From positions 1-14,160 of the forward strand of contig JACKPR010000001.1 of the NCBI GenBank assembly GCA_024233395.1: DNA of 14,160 nucleotides. Direction: 5' to 3'. The position numbers were made by a program, and so were the translations under genes. The stretch comes from Chlamydiales bacterium (GTDB lineage Bacteria; Chlamydiota; Chlamydiia; Chlamydiales; Simkaniaceae). Each line of letters begins with the position of its first letter. Position 1 is the stretch's first letter. This document shows, in pieces, positions 13,815 to 14,160 of this stretch. The notes under the pieces were generated by a model, which was given only the letters and a program-made list of their open reading frames with translations, did not search any database and was not told where the DNA came from.

Positions 13815-14160
13815 ATGACTACACCACTACAAAAAGCATTGCAATATACAGTACAAAACGACCCTTGTCTTCAAGGTCGTACCGATTATTATACCACTGA
13901 CATCACCTTTTTGCAGCTCAGGAATGAGTCTCTCACAACGGTACCTGAAGAGATCAAAGAGCTATCGAATTTAGAAACTTTAGACTTAACAGGAAATTGT
14001 CTCACAGAACTACCCGAATGGATCGGTACACTGACAGAACTTAAATCATTGATTGTAGATCGAAACTGTCTTGAAACGTTCCCAATTTCTCTTCCTCCGA
14101 ACCTGACAGTTCTTTCCTTAAATAATAATAGAGTTTCTTCTTTTCCCTCTCTGCTAAACA
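13815..14160 (+). CDS. Leucine-rich repeat protein, N-terminal part
   Basis: The first 115 residues are inside the window and the gene continues beyond it. After a short start (MTTPLQKALQYTVQN), repeats of about 23 residues appear: LTTVPEEIKELSNLETLDLTGNCL, LTELPEWIGTLTELKSLIVDRN, then LETFPISLPPNLTVLSLNNN and a fourth beginning VSSFPSLL. This is the LPxxIxxLxxLxxLxLxxN type common in secreted bacterial effectors and plant-type LRRs. No signal peptide is present, which would fit a cytoplasmic or type III secreted protein; secretion is inference. An in-frame stop at 13800 limits the start, and the ATG at 13815 is the first possible one. It is divergent from aas and seems to be its own unit. 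LRR proteins bind other proteins, and the partner is unknown. Confidence 0.85.
   Translation, partial: MTTPLQKALQYTVQNDPCLQGRTDYYTTDITFLQLRNESLTTVPEEIKELSNLETLDLTGNCLTELPEWIGTLTELKSLIVDRNCLETFPISLPPNLTVLSLNNNRVSSFPSLLN

Overview
The window most likely comes from a member of the Chlamydiota outside the genus Chlamydia, in the broad Simkania/Parachlamydia range. I infer this from the class II lysyl-tRNA synthetase, whose body and C-terminal tail (HNPEFTMLESYAAYWDY, then MDEEFIEAICQGMPPTGG) follow the chlamydial form as I remember it. An Aas-type fatty-acid scavenging enzyme, an OppA-like relic and an LRR protein fit the same lineage. The DNA looks moderately AT-rich. No database search was possible, so the placement rests on recognition.

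Layout, left to right. 2-1111 (+) is the C-terminal part of the primosomal helicase PriA. 1118-5196 is a degenerate tandem duplication: a small acidic protein of unknown function (-) next to lysS (+) occurs twice. In the left copy lysS is a short frameshifted relic. In the right copy it is intact and carries an extra N-terminal B3/4 domain of the phenylalanyl-tRNA synthetase editing type. Three related, evenly spaced palindromes follow lysS. 5374-6786 (-) is an ArsR-family repressor with two half-size YeeE/YedE membrane proteins, probably a regulated sulfur-compound importer. Its promoter would give a leaderless mRNA. 6787-7120 has no convincing gene but holds four hairpins, the last with a TTCG loop and T run, pointing to a possible minus-strand small RNA. 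7121-7974 is an OppA-like relic.

7961-9570 is an AbiEi/AbiEii toxin-antitoxin pair flanked by a perfect 34-bp direct repeat. The left repeat encodes the tail of the OppA-like frame and the right one encodes the antisense tail of cysS. The two genes therefore probably overlapped tail-to-tail before the pair arrived. 9573-13674 (-) is an overlapping aas-cysS operon. The Aas protein is a three-part fusion of PlsC acyltransferase, acyl carrier protein and acyl-ACP synthetase. A divergent LRR gene starts at 13815 and runs off the window.

Most genes are housekeeping (replication restart, two tRNA synthetases, membrane lipid recycling). The accessory signals are the lysS duplication with its added editing-type domain, the toxin-antitoxin insertion, the sulfur-transport operon, and the LRR protein as a possible host-interaction factor.
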